NCBI GenBank assembly: GCA_027605045.1
Contig: JAQFWX010000001.1
Span: 1,860,001-1,924,000 of the forward strand
DNA from: Phallus indusiatus
Lineage: Eukaryota; Basidiomycota; Agaricomycetes; Phallales; Phallaceae
Direction of reading: 5' to 3'
DNA length: 64,000 nucleotides
Both the position numbers and the translations under genes were made by a program. Of this stretch, positions 21,363 through 34,810 are shown one piece after another. The notes under the pieces were generated by a model. The model made no database searches. It was not told where the DNA came from and was given only the letters and a program-made list of their open reading frames with translations. Within the stretch, counting starts at the first letter, position 1, and each line of letters starts with the position of its first letter.

Positions 21363-21935
21363 AGTAAGGATCTCAATAGGTATGGCACTTGGATACAGGT
21401 ACCCTATCTGCAGGTATTGGCAGTCACAGATCTCATACTATATCTGGATGAATATTTTACAGCAGTTTGCATTATGTAAGTCCGGTGCTTGTTTTGTCAA
21501 TATAGTTGTGGAAATCTTGCGAACGCCATAGCTCATGCAGTTTTGAGAATTTCAACTTACTGTTTCTTTGAGATATGTTCAAAATTACTGTATCTAGTGC
21601 ACTATCTACTTTTTATGAGCTACTTTGAGGTTTTCCCCATTGCCGTTTTTTGGAGAGAAAAAGTCAAAATTTCAAATACACATTGATAAGCTTAATAAAG
21701 TATATGATGCACTAGTCCTAATATATACGAACATATCATAAAGAAACATAAAGCCAAAATTCTCAAAATTGGACGAGCTATTGTGTTCACAAGGTCTCGA
21801 CGATTATCTTGACAAAACAAGCGCCGGACTTACGTAATGCAAACTGCTGTAAGTGCTGGGTACCCTTATGCAGGTATGGGTATTACCCATGGGTTTGGCT
21901 TAGTTACTATATAATTATTGTATAATGGATACCCT
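21363..21935. mobile_element. Remnant ACCCG-type hAT MITE containing a mariner MITE
   Basis: Left part aaggatctcaataggtatgg and right part ending ggatacccttaaaa match the MITE family at 43599. It is split by the TA-flanked MITE at 21460-21849. Confidence 0.55.
21460..21849. mobile_element. Tc1/mariner-type MITE, 390 bp
   Basis: Ends CAGCAGTTTGCATTATGTAA with complement, flanked by TA on both sides (21458-21459, 21850-21851); the arms are nearly complementary over about 190 bp. Related to 45570-45943, and its TIR resembles that of the large element at 46412-50809 (CAGCGCTTTCACTTATGTAA). Confidence 0.85.
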
Positions 21936-22709
21936 TAAAATTAGTGTGGCCACAGTTCAGTTTTTGGACCAAACCAAACTAAACCAAAAAAAGACCAAAA
22001 TGAATCAATTTATCAGTTTGGTTTGGTTCAGTCTTTCAAACGGTTCAGTTCACAGTTTGGAGATTTTTGAAAAATTGCTGAACTGATAGGAACCATTTAC
22101 TGGTTCAGAAACCAATTCACATATTGCTATATAACTGGATCACAATGGTAAATTTTGTTGTGATTTTTTACCTGTAGAAAATTCTCTGCAAAGTCTGCTA
22201 TTTCATTGAAATATTGGAAGGTGGGTGCAATGAATAAATTTTCTTCACAAATATTGGTTGCACGCCTCCGATATGATGATATTAATCATGCTCCTGTGTA
22301 TCTGTAAACCTGGCATCACCACAAGCTGAAGGACTGTTACCCAAGGCCAGTTGGTAGAGGTGGTCATATCTGACTCACTGATTAGTAAGTGTTCAAATGA
22401 CAGTGCAATATTGATACATACCTTTCCATCAAGGATGAAGGTGGTATCACTATCACAGGCAATAGACTGTGGCAATAACCAGGCATTGGCACAGAGCAAT
22501 GGTGCTCCCAGTATACCAAGAGATGATGTGGCATGGTTGATGGCATATGGTGCTTTGTACAGCACAAACAATGAACTTCTGGTAATATTACTTGAACTAA
22601 ATGAGAGGTGAATGCATTGGTTGTTAAAATATGATCTGTACATCTCTCTAGGTAGATTCCAATGGGCACCTGTTAGACACCCAGATGCTGCATAGATAAG
22701 CCTGGAGTC
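21936..22709. other. Decayed repeat DNA, no gene
   Basis: The first ~230 bases carry accaaacc/ggttcagt repeats like the element at 18774-19412. The rest has weak open frames on both strands overlapping each other without motifs. Confidence 0.5.
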
Positions 22710-22886
22710 TATTAGAATTGGTATAGAGATGATGTTATATTAACCTCAACACACTGGAGACAGATGGTGAATACTCTGTATAAAGAGTATTCTCATCACT
22801 CTAGGCTTACCTATACCGTGTCTGGGCGCCCATAGTGCTGGTATAATCTAATCTACTGAGAAAGATGTACAGATCATATTCTAACA
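22710..22886 (-). mobile_element. Short LTR-like element, family 6
   Basis: TATTAGAATTGGTATAG...CATATTCTAACA with flanks GAGTC (22705-22709) and GAGTT (22887-22891), a one-mismatch 5-bp TSD. A partial inverted copy follows to about 22970. Confidence 0.75.
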
Positions 22887-22970
22887 GAGTTATGGGAATA
22901 CTGGTATTCACCATCTGTCTCCAGTATTGTTGAGGTTATTATAACATCATTTTTATACCAATTCCAATAC

Positions 22971-24018
22971 TCACTTCTATACAAACATTCTGAGGACTTG
23001 CTCTTACTGGCAACATATGATATATCACACACTCAAAAGTATGGTTGACTCCAGCATGGACTATCTTTTCTGTTTCAACTTGAGTACCAGCCATGAGGGG
23101 AATGAGTGTTTCCTGTTCAACCTAAATACCATCAATAATAATATGATGGTTTCTTCTTTCCTGTCTCTGATAGATTTGTGAAGGATATGCTGGTGGTTAG
23201 TATACTATACAACAGTATGGAATAGACAAGATAGGCAAACAATTTGATATAAAGAAAAGAACATACCTGAATTACATGCTCCAGCCTCTCTAGCAGCATC
23301 AGTGAGTTCATTGATCCAAGTCTTAACCATCTGGGCTGAGCCTTTATCAGCATTACTCCTTCAATGTCCAGCAAATAATGGATATGGTTCCCATTAGACC
23401 TTTACTGCATTCTTGAAGCTTAATTTCATCTGCCTTGTAACCAAATGTGACATGCATGACCTTGTTGAAGCTTGCCCACACACCCTTGTGGTAGAAGGGA
23501 TGAAGATGGTGGTGACTCCAAGGAAGAGCCTCGAAAAGTTCAGCAAGTGCATTACACTCATCTTTGAAAACCTGAGAAACATACCATGTGTCAAGTGCTG
23601 TATTCCAAGCCTACTCTGGCCAGAGTACCATAGTGCCAGATCCACAGTACTGTGTGTCTGCTGTTCTCAATCACAAGTGGTCCAGTTGGGTTTTTTTGTT
23701 AGAATATGGTAATTAACTATTATGGTCAACTGTCATTCTATATAGTAATCATTGTGTCATTTTTGATTGTATTTTCTCTGATCTGTAGCTTACAACAAGT
23801 CAGATGATTGTTGATTAAGTGATGTAAGCACCTGTACCAAGTAACAATTCAAGTTTATTATGCACAAACTTTATCTTAGCGCTGGTGCACAGATCACTGT
23901 CCATGTATATAATCTTCTTATAGAGATTATTTACACTGCAAAACCTTCATAAGTTAGTATTAGAGCTGTGCTCACCGCACTTCAATTCCTATAAGCTGAT
24001 CAACTGCATTTTCTTATG
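22971..24018. other. Decayed DNA with scattered open frames
   Basis: No gene can be supported. Short minus-strand frames at 23132-23645 could be remnants of one spliced protein but have no motif I recognise. A partial repeat starting tgttagaatatggtaatt at 23699 recurs in reverse at about 27164 and 38629. Confidence 0.45.
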
Positions 24019-24520
24019 CTATGTCACACCCAGCATGCCCCATGACCTTTTTCGGGGTTTACATAAGTCACACTTTGTGACCCATTACTTATATCCCAGT
24101 ATGCAACTTGTACTACTTTTTCTGTACTACTCCATACTTTGTGCACAGCCCCCTGATCTGGTCATTGAGCACATCTGCTCAACTGCCTGACTAACCAGGG
24201 GACCAGTTAGTCCAGACTCTGCCTAGTTTAGCCATCCTGAATACCACCATCTCTTTCTTGTTTCTTTCTCCTTTTAGTATAGTTACTTCACACTTGTGTA
24301 TTTAAACCTTAGTCTTATAACTGGGAATCCTTAGTCAGAATGTTAATAAGTTCTTCCTCTTATGTAGTCCACCTCTGTTCTTCTCCATACTCTGTGTACT
24401 GTGTCTCATACCTAGTTGTGAACTCAGGTGTAGTCCAAATCCCAATTATCGTCAGACCTCTTGGGCAATCTAAGTCCTTTGTCTTACTTAATGTCAGACT
24501 TGTGTGGGTAAGTAAATCTT
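24019..24520 (+). mobile_element. Decayed family 3 LTR
   Basis: Aligns along most of the 3166-3840 LTR but with almost every CpG lost (tgtcacacccagcatgcc). The 3' end is missing. Confidence 0.7.
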
Positions 24521-24598
24521 ACTCAATTCTGAGTCATCTTCATATGCATTGAGGTTGATAATTATGTAAGGGTTGGCAAATCAAGTTTTTGAATATTA

Positions 24599-25797
24599 CT
24601 GCTGTTATAGTATTGTAAGGCACGCACATTTTTGAATGCAAAAAAATTCATCCCAATAAAGTTGTCATATCTCATGAGGTCTGTGATGCATGTCACTGGA
24701 GACATTGTAGGGTTTAGCCAAAAGAAGGATCTTAAGAAAATTATAGTTCAAGGTATAGACTATTGATGATTTACCAAATTGCACAATTATATTATAATTA
24801 ATACTCGGATTAAAAGATTCTGGTTTGGAAAATTGTCAGTGTACTGCTATAATATCTTGGTTGAATTATATAATAATTCTTTATCATATAAGCCCATGAT
24901 CAATGTTATCCATTCAGTAAAATAGTAAACAGAATGAAACTTACATTATCATCATCTATATTGAAGAATGTTCTGAAAATGTTGTTTATATTTATTGTGA
25001 GAATATATTTCTATTATAATTTAGATGCATGGGAAAAGCTTAATTTTAAGCATGAGAATACTCTTTGTAATATTAGAGTTTTCCTGGGAAAACCTTAATA
25101 ATACATGGATTCCTGGAAAATCTTGAGAAAACTCTAATGTCACAAATTGTGACCTTAAGTTTTAATTACATAGAAACTCAATATTTACCACACCCTCAAA
25201 ATTATGATAAAATACTTTATTGACAAATAATTATATCAACTTGAATATATAATTTTCCACTATAGTTAATAATAATATATGTTTTAGTTTGTATACTGTT
25301 TGACTGAATAGAGAAAGTTATTCATAGTGTTATATAAGTAAAATTATTACAGAATTTAACTAAGATAATAATAGCAGCATACTGACAATTTTGCAAGCCA
25401 GAATCCCTTAATCTGAGTATTAGTTATAATATGATTGTACAATTTGGTAAATCATCAATAGTCTATACCTCGAACTATAATTTTCTTAAGATCCTTTTTT
25501 TGGCTAAACCCTACAATGTCTCCAGTGTGTTTTGTTTGACTTGATTTTTACTGCATCTTGTTCAGAAAAAAATCTAGTTTTATTTTTGAATAAATATGTG
25601 TATTCATGGTAAAATTTGAAGTATAATTTTGAAGGTCTACTACAGGTTGAAAATATATTGGGAAATGTTGCCTGAATTTTTTATGAAACAGATACAACTT
25701 ACAGAAAGCAAGATTTGGACCAGAAACAACAATTTTATTGAGGTGAATTTTTTTTAATTCAGAAATGCATGTGCCTTACAGTACTATAATAGCAGTA
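24599..25797. mobile_element. Palindromic MITE split by a CACTA-like element
   Basis: The left arm (24599-24693) and right arm (25528-25797) of a foldback MITE of the 15987 family surround the CACTA-like element; removing that and one TSD restores the familiar sequence around gtgatgcat. Confidence 0.75.
24694..25527. mobile_element. CACTA-like non-autonomous element, 834 bp, copy 3
   Basis: CACTGGAGACATTGTAGGG ends and 3-bp TSD TGT (24691-24693 and 25528-25530). Confidence 0.87.
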
Positions 25798-25899
25798 ATG
25801 ATTTTGTAGCACTCCCTACTGTCCAAGTCCCACAAAGTCTTTAGGTGAAGCTTCAAAAATTCAGTGAGATACTCATCTAGTTCCTTGTTTCCAAGTAAA

Positions 25900-26132
25900 T
25901 ATTAGAATTGGTATAGAGACGATGTTATATTATCCTCAACAACACCGGAGATAGATGGTGAATACTCTGTATATATTATTTCATGAATTATGAACATACC
26001 TGGAGACAGATGGTGAATACTCTGTATAAAGAGTATTCCCATCACTCCAGGCTTACCTATACTGCGTCTGGGCGCCCATAGCGGTGGTATAATCTAATCT
26101 ACCTAGAGAGATGTATAGATCATATTCTAACA
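25900..26132 (-). mobile_element. Short LTR-like element, family 6 (233 bp)
   Basis: TATTAGAATTGG...ATTCTAACA with exact TSD GTAAA (25895-25899 and 26133-26137). Includes the duplicated motif ctggagacagatggtgaat. Confidence 0.85.
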
Positions 26133-29100
26133 GTAAATTGGGATTGATCAGAGGAAGGATAGCAAGGTGTTGATTTATAAAAGGAAGCATATGATTATCG
26201 TCATCATTTGTTATATTGTCCCTAGATGAACTGCTAGGTGGAAAATTAGAGCAAGTGCATTTTCATATACAGAATCGTATACAACATTTCCTTCATTTCA
26301 TTTACCCATTTTAAGATGAACAGCCCACTTAACATGTTTGGTGAACTCACAAGTGTTCATTACTGTGAGCATACTGGTTGCAACTACAATGTATATGTGT
26401 CTGGATTATAATGAACAGTGAGAAAAATTAGTAAAAGAAGAACCTTACTCAAAGAGGGTACATGTCAGGGTATGCTGCTATTATTATTTTACTTATATAA
26501 CACTTTGAATAACTTTCTCTATTCAGTCAAACAGTATGCAAACTAAAACATATATCATTATTGACTATGGTGGTAAATCATATATCAAAGTTGATATAAT
26601 TACTTGTTATCTCTCTAAGTAGATTAGATTGTACCAGCACTATAGGTGCCCAGACGCAGTATAGTATAGGTAAGCCTGGAGTGATGGGAATACTCTTTAT
26701 ACAGAGTATTCACCATCTGTCTCCAGTGCTGTTGGGGTTAATATAACATCGTCTCTATACCACTTTTGACAACAAGTGCTTTCCCTTGCCTCTAAAATTT
26801 ATGAAAAAAACAAATTATGTAAAACAGATTATAAGATAATTCATCATGTCATGGTCATAGGTTTTGCAAAGATTTTGATGTAAAACATTTTTCTCAGAAC
26901 AAAAAGTGTGGAAAGAAAAAATTTTTAGGCTGAACTAATTTAGTACTGATAATAAATAGAGCTGAGCAAAAAACATTTCATTCTGACTTCAGCATAAAAT
27001 GCTAGCCTATTTTCTGTTTGTTCCTATGCTTGCCCTGTTCAAGGGATTTGCCACTCAAGGTGGCTCTAGTATATAAAAGTCAGAACAAGAGAAAATACAA
27101 ACAAACATAACACAATGATTACATATTAGAATGATGCTAATAGTTAATTATCATATTCTAACAGGTGTATTCAACCAAGTCAATATTTATGTCTGGATTA
27201 ATTTCCACAGCAGAAGTTTGCCATGATCCAAAGTTGGTTACTGAGGATGATTTGTACTCTTTTGGTTTAGATATAGGACATTAGTAAGCATAAGCATCAT
27301 GGTGTGTGTACATATGCCTTTACTGATTATAAAGTGTCAATGATGGTTTAACCACTTTTAACACCCACATTGCATTATTGAGATTGAGACAATGGGAAGG
27401 ATCCTATGTAAATTTGAGAGAAAACTGTACTCACAGAATCACAATGAGGACCCACAAGCCATAGATTCTTTTCAAAGGTATGCACAAGTGACATTCTTAT
27501 GAGGCGGATGGATGAGATAACTCAGAAATGACAGACAGCCAAAATCTGAGAGGGTTGGTTTCTGAATCACAATAATAAATAGCAGGTGGGAGCAATTAAG
27601 TATACACCAGGAGAGGTTGTCACCTTCCATTTGTCAACCTCTAGGTTTTTCTACACTGTGAGTTTTCCCTATTCTTTCCAAAATAATCATGCTTACACAT
27701 TGTTTGAGTGAAGTTCGAAGATGATCTTTCAACCAAAAGATGATACCATAGCTTACTACACTGCCCTTGTCACCCTTCTCATTACCATTGTGTTCATGCT
27801 CAACCCTCCTCACATCTCTTCTCAATCTGGAACAAGATGCCAGTATGACAAATCTTCAATTTACCACTTACAAGGATATGGACAAGAATGATGGGATGAC
27901 AAGTCCAAGGAGGAGTTTCTCACCTTTATTCAATAGGAATAATAATAATGTAAGTTTCATTCTGTTTATGTACATCGTCTCCTTTATAAATTTGTTATTC
28001 CTGTTTCCTTACTGATGCCCACAACATCACATCACTTAGGTTTAGTTTGGGCATAGTTGTGTCAGGACTGCATGTTGTATTGTCATTTCATATATATAGT
28101 TGCTGTACCTGGAGTGAGAGATCCTAAGCTTGTTCTCTTAAGATCCCCTCCCTCTAGTCTGAGCTGAGTAGCCTTAACAGTACAGGATTGAATAAGGTAT
28201 AGTATTTTTTTGAGATCTGTGCACTCAGATGGGTACAAAATCTCTCTTTTCTTTTACAGCAAGAGCCTGTGAAGCTTCAAGGTAAGCATGCCATAAAATG
28301 TTGTGACCTTGGTCATGGACCACACTGGTATGCTTTTCTGCTAGTGATGTAAGATGAAGTTGTCACATGTCACATGCACAAAGACTTGACAAGATTGATT
28401 TCCTCTTGGGAGAGAATGTCTTGTACCAAGCTCAAACATGATTGCCAATAGAAATGGTCATGCTTGATGGGATGAACAGGGATATCATGTGGAATCAAAG
28501 AACCATATATGCTGACTACCTGTGACCTTCATGTTTTGGCATGTCCACACAGATAGATGAAAACTGTGAACTGTAAAAAAAATAATTACAGTAAGCTATT
28601 TATATGACCTGCTTCTGATTCTAAATTTCTTACTTCATGATGATACAAAGGCATAATGTGATCAATTTATTTGCAATTAACCACAAAATGGAAGTTAATC
28701 AGAAAAAAAAATCCTGTCATTGCACTTCATTTTTTTCATTCTTATTTTTTTTTTTTTTATTCAATGAATGTTTGAGATAAAGTATATTTGGTTAAATGGT
28801 TTCATTTACCCCTTTTACCCCAAAGTCTAAAAAAATCAATACTAGCATCATATGTATTTATTGGGTTTTATTAAGAATTGGTGTCTTGATCCATTTACTT
28901 AACACAAATAAATTGCAATAGATAACTCCAATTTGTTACACTGCTGACCAGTGTCTACCTCTTATCCTCCAATGCAAAAAAAAACTATATATATAATCAA
29001 CAAATTTTGAATGATCCTACACTCTCATTGTTGTGCTCCAAAATTTTCCTAACTAAGATAAGTTCTGAATTTTGGTTCAGTGCAAAGTTCTAATTCACCA

Positions 29101-29386
29101 GCAAACCCTCAAACATCCAACTCACACATCAGCCCCTTGCACCAATGAATCTGTATCCCCATTTCATTATTCACCTGTCACCCCTCTATTAGAATTAGTA
29201 TAGAGACGATGTTATATCAACCTCAACAACACTGGAGACAGATGGTGAATAATAAATAAACTTTGTTTTTTGCTTCACTAACACCTACAGGATCATCATT
29301 GTCATTGATTTATTCCAGTCCCACCCCAGATTAGTTGCATTTCATGCTCACTGTTGATTCACTGTTGACTTTCTATTCTTACTCAC
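26133..29386. other. Old AT-rich DNA with repeat fragments
   Basis: No gene seen. It holds a partial inverted family 6 element (about 26602-26762), an end of another repeat (about 27068-27164, ending attctaaca), a decayed family 2 LTR (28014-28178, with cctaagcttgttctctta) and the left part of a family 6 copy (about 29192-29252). CpG is very scarce. Confidence 0.55.
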
Positions 29387-29595
29387 TGTTAGAATATGAT
29401 TTGTACATCTCTCTAAGTAGATTAGATTGTACCAGCGCTATGGGCGCCCAGATAGGTAAGCCTGGAGTGATGGGAATATTCACCATCTGTCTCCAGGTAT
29501 GTTCATAATTCATGACATAATATATACAGAGTATTCACCATCTGTCTCCAGTGCTGTTTAGGTTAATATAACATTGTCTATACATCAATCTAATA
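29387..29595 (+). mobile_element. Short LTR-like element, family 6 (209 bp)
   Basis: TGTTAGAATATGATTTG...TCTAATA with exact TSD CTCAC (29382-29386 and 29596-29600). Confidence 0.85.
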
Positions 29596-31013
29596 CTCAC
29601 ACCTTGTACATCATTTCATCAGTCATTGCAGTTGATGTTAGTGTTTGATTTGTGTTGGTTTGATATCAGCACATACATTAACCTCCTCCCCATATCCCAC
29701 AAACACTCTCTCACACTCTCTCATACCGAAATCAGCACCAGGACCTGCTCCACAGTAGATTAATGACCTTGAAACAAATATCTTTGTGGTCTTTTGATCA
29801 CTTATAGCCAACACATAAAGCTATTGAGTTCAGATCACTACATCATCTGTTTAATATTGCACTGCCTTTCCTTATGTTACATTTTTTCTGTTGATAATCA
29901 CACTAGTGGGACCATCATTCCAATGTCAGCTGTACTGAATGGTTTTGTTAGGGCTACTAAGACTCACACTACAGGAAGGGGGATCCTAAGTAATGTATTG
30001 AGAAATGACTATACTACTCACCTAGAGGGAGGGGATCCTAAGAGAACAAGCTTAGGGGCCCTCACTCTAGGTACAGTCACCTGCTCTGCAAGGTCTACTC
30101 CCATGTCAAATGTGCAAAAGATACTTGCAGGTACAGATACTTGATATCCCAGTGTCTATCTTCATATTAGTCATCTTGTCCTTCCTCTGCGACTGTTATC
30201 CTACTGTCATTGTTGTTAACTCTTTATTTTTCCGCTGTAATGTGTGGACCTCTTGTGCTTGGGGGTACTAAATATATATATTTTCAATTCTAGCTGGCAG
30301 AACTCTGGTTTTCACTTATTGTCATCCACCAATCTTTTGTCTTTTCATTCAGATCCCTCAACCTTCTATCCCACTGTGGAAAAAACTGCTGACGAAAATT
30401 TGCTGGAACTAGTGGGAAAACCAAACATCCAGTAAAATCAGTGTGGTTAAACCATTCTCAAAATTAATGGATTTGACCAGTGAATTCATCTTTGGTTTGA
30501 GCCTTATATTAAAGGTAGGGATACCCAATGGTTTAAGCGAGGGGTGTCTCCATTACTTATCTGAATGGAATCTTTACATGTTTTTTATTAGACTCAGCCA
30601 ATAAAATACTGTTGGCTTCAGTCCACTGAGTTGACAGTGGTAAGTCTGAATTTTTTTGACAGGATAAGTCCATTTTTTTAAAAACCATTTCCGAACATCT
30701 GAAATTGGATAGTAGTTGCTCCCTCAGTGTGCCAGTGCTGGCTCTCTCAGCAGTTCCCACTCCCACTTATTAGATAAGAGTTTACTCTTTTTCATTGATA
30801 ATCTTGCTAACAGCTGTAGTTGTCCCAGAATCACCAAAATATTGAGTTTTGCAGTAGGATGGACATAAGGTGGACTCAAGGGGTCCTCATCCAGTGAGTG
30901 TATTATCTTGTCTTTGTTGCTTTACTTGTTTAGTGCTGATCATTACCATAGTTAGATATTCAAATATTAACTTGTATAATAACTAGTTATATACTACAAT
31001 AATATGATAATTT
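29596..31013. other. Decayed DNA with a family 2 LTR fragment
   Basis: Contains a reverse family 2 LTR piece at about 29945-30075 (tgttagggctactaag...ccctcactctaggtacag). Other short frames lack motifs. Confidence 0.5.
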
Positions 31014-31942
31014 TTATAATTTTTTTAAAAAAATAAGTGATAAGTGAGCTAAAAAACTAATAACTGAGTGCGAGTACCAGTTTTGGTTTATTGTGAATAC
31101 CACTGAATTAAGTTGGAAGTTCCAATTTTCAGAAAATAGGTTTTCCCAGAGAGAAGAAATTGGAAAAGGAGTGAAGAACCATGGAAATTTTTGTGGTGCC
31201 GTCACTGATTTCATCATGGGGCTTCTGGGTGAATTTACTGGGTGTACCATTGATAAATCCATGGTAGCCCCAGACCAATTCTGGCGCAGTTTTTCCACAG
31301 TGTCCTCCTGTTCAAGATAAACATCCTGAGGTTGTCTTAAGAGGTCCATGTTGAGTCCGTGTAACAGCTGAATGGTATGTCAACCAGAACTCCAGGATCA
31401 AGCGACATAATAATTGAAATTTGTCAGTTTACTCCCCATTGGTGGTTGTGCAAGATTGACTATTACATGTGAGAGAGTCTGTCCCTGTGACCTATTATCT
31501 GTGAAATTTCGGGTGGAGCTAACAGACAGTCATTGTACAGGATGGTGATTTGGAAGGTTAGTGATGCATAGGACCTCTAGTTTTTCTTCCTTCCATAACA
31601 GATGTCTTTCACAGACTGCACAGACTGCACAGACTCCCATTTTTGTAGCTGCGATTGAGGTTGCATTCAGGAAGTTATGCATGCATGACCTGACTTCTTC
31701 GGTTGTTGCAATGTGAAAACATCTCAAGATGTCAATGTCGACATGTTGATCAAAATACTCTGTTGCACACTGCATATCTTCCTTTGCTGTTCATCCCCTG
31801 CCTTTGTTGACAAGTTGTTCTTGATGTGTTTTTCATCATCTGTCAATTTTTCCACATGTTGGAGAAGTGGATCTTTACTCCTCTTGGCAGATTGAGGAAA
31901 ACAATGGTTTGGTAAAGCAAAAAGTATTTCTTGCACTGTCAA
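31014..31942 (-). pseudogene. Helitron remnant: DUF6570-like and PIF1 helicase C-terminus
   Basis: The minus-strand pieces read like a basidiomycete Helitron helicase. Around 31530-31775 there is VCAVCERHLLWKEE, resembling the DUF6570-type zinc region near the start of such proteins. Around 31300-31480, in broken frames, GQTLSHVIVNLAQPP and SGRHTIQLLHG match the C-terminal PIF1 helicase motif (normally VIVDIA..P and YVALSR.SGR.TI.LLR). The two ends of the protein are almost adjacent, so the central Rep and helicase parts are deleted, and stops and frameshifts are frequent. Confidence 0.6.
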
Positions 31943-32939
31943 GGGAGACAGTTATTTTAAACATTTCATCAAAAAATGTTTTTGTAAACATACAAACCAT
32001 GCAACAACACCCACAGAGATTGCATGGGTAGGAGCTGATCGTGAAAATTTTTCATGAAATAAAAAACACTTAAAAAGAATCCTTCTGTCTCTTTCTGCAC
32101 CTTTCTTTTCACCTTTTCATAATTACCAAAGAAGAAGAAGTTTGTGGGTTCAGTTCACCCTCTAATATCCCATGTTTATCAGCATGGAAGGCAATACCAA
32201 ATCATCACCTAGACAAGTCATAAACAAAGATATGATTTTTGAAGACTTGCGAGAAGAGCTTATTGGGATTGGTATGTTTCATTCATATTCATTCCAGAGT
32301 TCTTATTGATAACCATTTCCAGGACAATATCTTGGCACTCATGAGCCTTCCTATGTAGATGTCGACTGGGAAGGATTTGAAAACAAAGGATTCTCTTGAA
32401 AATGGAGCCCCAGATGAGACTGTTTTTTTTCTAGTTGCAGAGATTGGTTTTTCATGATATCAGCATCATACACTCCTTAAATCCTTTGATAGTGCCCCTG
32501 TCAAACCATTTGCAGACGCTGCATCCTTGTGGCACCTTGGGCTGAGCTGTGGAGAACTGACTATGTCCATGCATAGAGCTATATCATGTTGTCTCATTCC
32601 ACCAAAAGCATTGATAATACATTGATTCCTCCTAATCTGCATTGACAGAAACTATCAGGTGCTCTTGTGGAATGTGAATTCTCACTCATCACCATCAAAG
32701 GTATGTCAAGAGTGAATTCATAAAGAATGAAGAGTTTCTTTACAAAAATCTAAATACAAAGAATATGTACCATTGCTGAATTAGTTATGATAGCGATAAC
32801 AAGTTTTTTTCTATTTATATTTTTGACCAGAGTGCAAGGTGCCTCGCAGAGTTTACTCTGCGTGTTCTAGTGACTATATACATGAAAAATGATAGCATGG
32901 CATGTGGCCCTGACATGACTCAGTGACATAATGTCACAG
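31943..32939. other. Decayed DNA; short exon-like plus-strand piece
   Basis: At 32184-32270 a plus-strand open stretch starting MEGNTKSSPRQV joins across a likely 50-bp intron to GQYLGTHEPSYVDVDWEGFE (to about 32395) and then stops. It looks like a fragment of a former gene that I cannot name. The rest is unassigned. Confidence 0.4.
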
Positions 32940-33192
32940 TAAGGCTGTTCACAGGTATGGGTATACCTGGACACCCATAAGAGGTACTATTCAAATTAGT
33001 ATAGAGACAATGTTATATTAACCTCAACAACACTAGAGACATACCTGGAGACAGATGGTGGGTACTCTTGTATGAGGAGTATTCCCATGACTCAAGGCTT
33101 ACCTATGCAGCATCTGTGCACCCATAGCACTGGTATAATCTACAAAACTCACAGGCTTGGGTATCCAAACTCATGGGTCATGAACAGCCTTA
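32940..33192. mobile_element. Decayed hAT MITE with family 6 insertion
   Basis: Ends taaggctgttcacagg and catgaacagcctta with 8-bp flanks TGTCACAG and TGTCATGG (two mismatches). A decayed family 6 element sits inside (about 32993-33150). Confidence 0.6.
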
Positions 33193-33288
33193 TGTCATGG
33201 GCATCAGGCCAAGAATGAGTGTGCAGCATACACAAGTAAAGAAATAGGAATTGGAATAAAATAAATAAACATAAGAGACACTGGAGGC

Positions 33289-33510
33289 ATTGTAGGGTTT
33301 AGCCAAAAGAAAGATCTTAAGCAAATTATAGTTTGAGGCATAGGCTATTGACAATTTACCAAATTACAAAAGTCAATGATAATAAATAAGGAGAAATAAA
33401 GGATGGTGATAGCATACTGACAATTTTCTGTGGCAGAATCCCTTGATATAGGTATAAATCATATTGTACTTTTTCTGTATGGGAAATTATCATATGTCTA
33501 TACCTTGAAC
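33289..33510. mobile_element. Internally deleted CACTA-like element
   Basis: Starts cactggaggcattgtagggt and keeps only the outer parts of the 836-bp family; the right terminus is missing. Confidence 0.6.
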
Positions 33511-33719
33511 TCATTTCCAACCCTTGTATGAGGACAAAGGTATCCCAAATGTGCTGTCTTGAACAATCCTCACATATCTCCAATTGTTTTCTTGAGGTCA
33601 ACATCCAATGTTCCCATAATACCTCCTTGGTCACTAACATAGGTGGTGGCACCTGGATTCTCCCCAAGGGCATCTAATGATAGTCTTGGAATAATATGGA
33701 TCGCTGCTGTCTAAGCAAT

Positions 33720-34382
33720 TTTTATGTGCCAGAGTCGGAATTGGGTCGGTTGTTGGTTGGCACTTACTCTTGAGTTGCGCCCTCACAGTGCATCACCAAC
33801 AACTTCAGGTCAGGGCTGGGCTACAAGGCTTTCCTAGGTTAGTATTAGGTTGGACCATGTACAGGGGTCTAGGATGAGTTCTCTGAAGTGTTAACAACGT
33901 CAGAGTGTCTTGGGTAGAGGCTGAGTCAGAGGATGTTGGGGTCTCAAGGCTAGGGATGGGGTTGGACAGGTTGGACAGGGACAGGGTTGGATCGAAGAGG
34001 TAAATAGGAGATAGGAGTGAGGTTGAAGAAGTTGATCAAAGGTAGTTGTTAGAGGAGACAGATAGAGTGTCATTGATGACATTCGAGGACTTCATCAACA
34101 ATGACAAGGATCTTAGATGAGATTGGATTGAGATGTGAAACAAGATATGAGATGTGTGGGAGAATGAGCAGAATAAGATCTATATCAGAACTGGAGAAGT
34201 AGTTACAGGAAGCTCAATCTTTAAATAGCTATGAAACTAAATAGAGACCTGAAACAGGTTACAACAAGATAACAAGGACAGAAAAGGAAATGGTTTGGAA
34301 CAGGGAACAAAAGAATATAAGTGAGGTATGGAAAAGGAATGAGTGGGGCTCTGCTTAAGTGAGGTGTTACATGAGCATGACA
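33720..34382 (-). mobile_element. Solo LTR, family 4, old copy
   Basis: Same LTR as 18127-18756, with TSD GCAAT (33715-33719 and 34383-34387). The start has decayed from tgttacgcgcc to ttttatgtgcc, and most CpGs have become TpG or CpA. Confidence 0.85.
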
Positions 34383-34387
34383 GCAAT

Positions 34388-34810
34388 TCCATATCTATAT
34401 GACTCACACAAAGCCTTGATTGTTGCTTTGTCTGGTATGATTTGCTGTTTTAGTGCAATTTTTATGAGAGATAAATCAGGTGTAAGTGATTGGGTGATTT
34501 TAGCTGTTAGCTGTCTGGGAGTTTGCTGGGCTTTGTCAAGTCTACCCGCTTTGTTTGCCTTCGGTAAATATCAGTACAACATTCTTAAAAAAAGATAGTA
34601 ATTTTCAAAAGCTTACTTTTCATTTTGTTCCTCCTTCAAATGGTGAGAGCTTGCTCCTGGAATCTAGAAGTCACTGTTATTGATGAAGTACGATGAGCCA
34701 AATGGGTGACTGAAGAATGGTGTCTTTTCTTTCCCTTTGCCCTGTTTATATATAAATTAGTCTGCTATTTAAATGAATGACAGGCCAGAGGCTTCAGGAA
34801 GGACAGTCAA
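34388..34810. other. Unassigned sequence
   Basis: A plus-strand frame (34359-34598) has hydrophobic stretches but starts inside the LTR and has no recognisable family; not called as a gene. Confidence 0.45.

Noticed and set aside
22245..22669. A gene with overlapping frames on both strands
   Set aside because: No motif, no codon bias visible, CpG-poor decayed context; the frames overlap antiparallel.
34359..34598. A small membrane protein
   Set aside because: Begins inside a decayed solo LTR and has no homologue I recognise; more likely chance.
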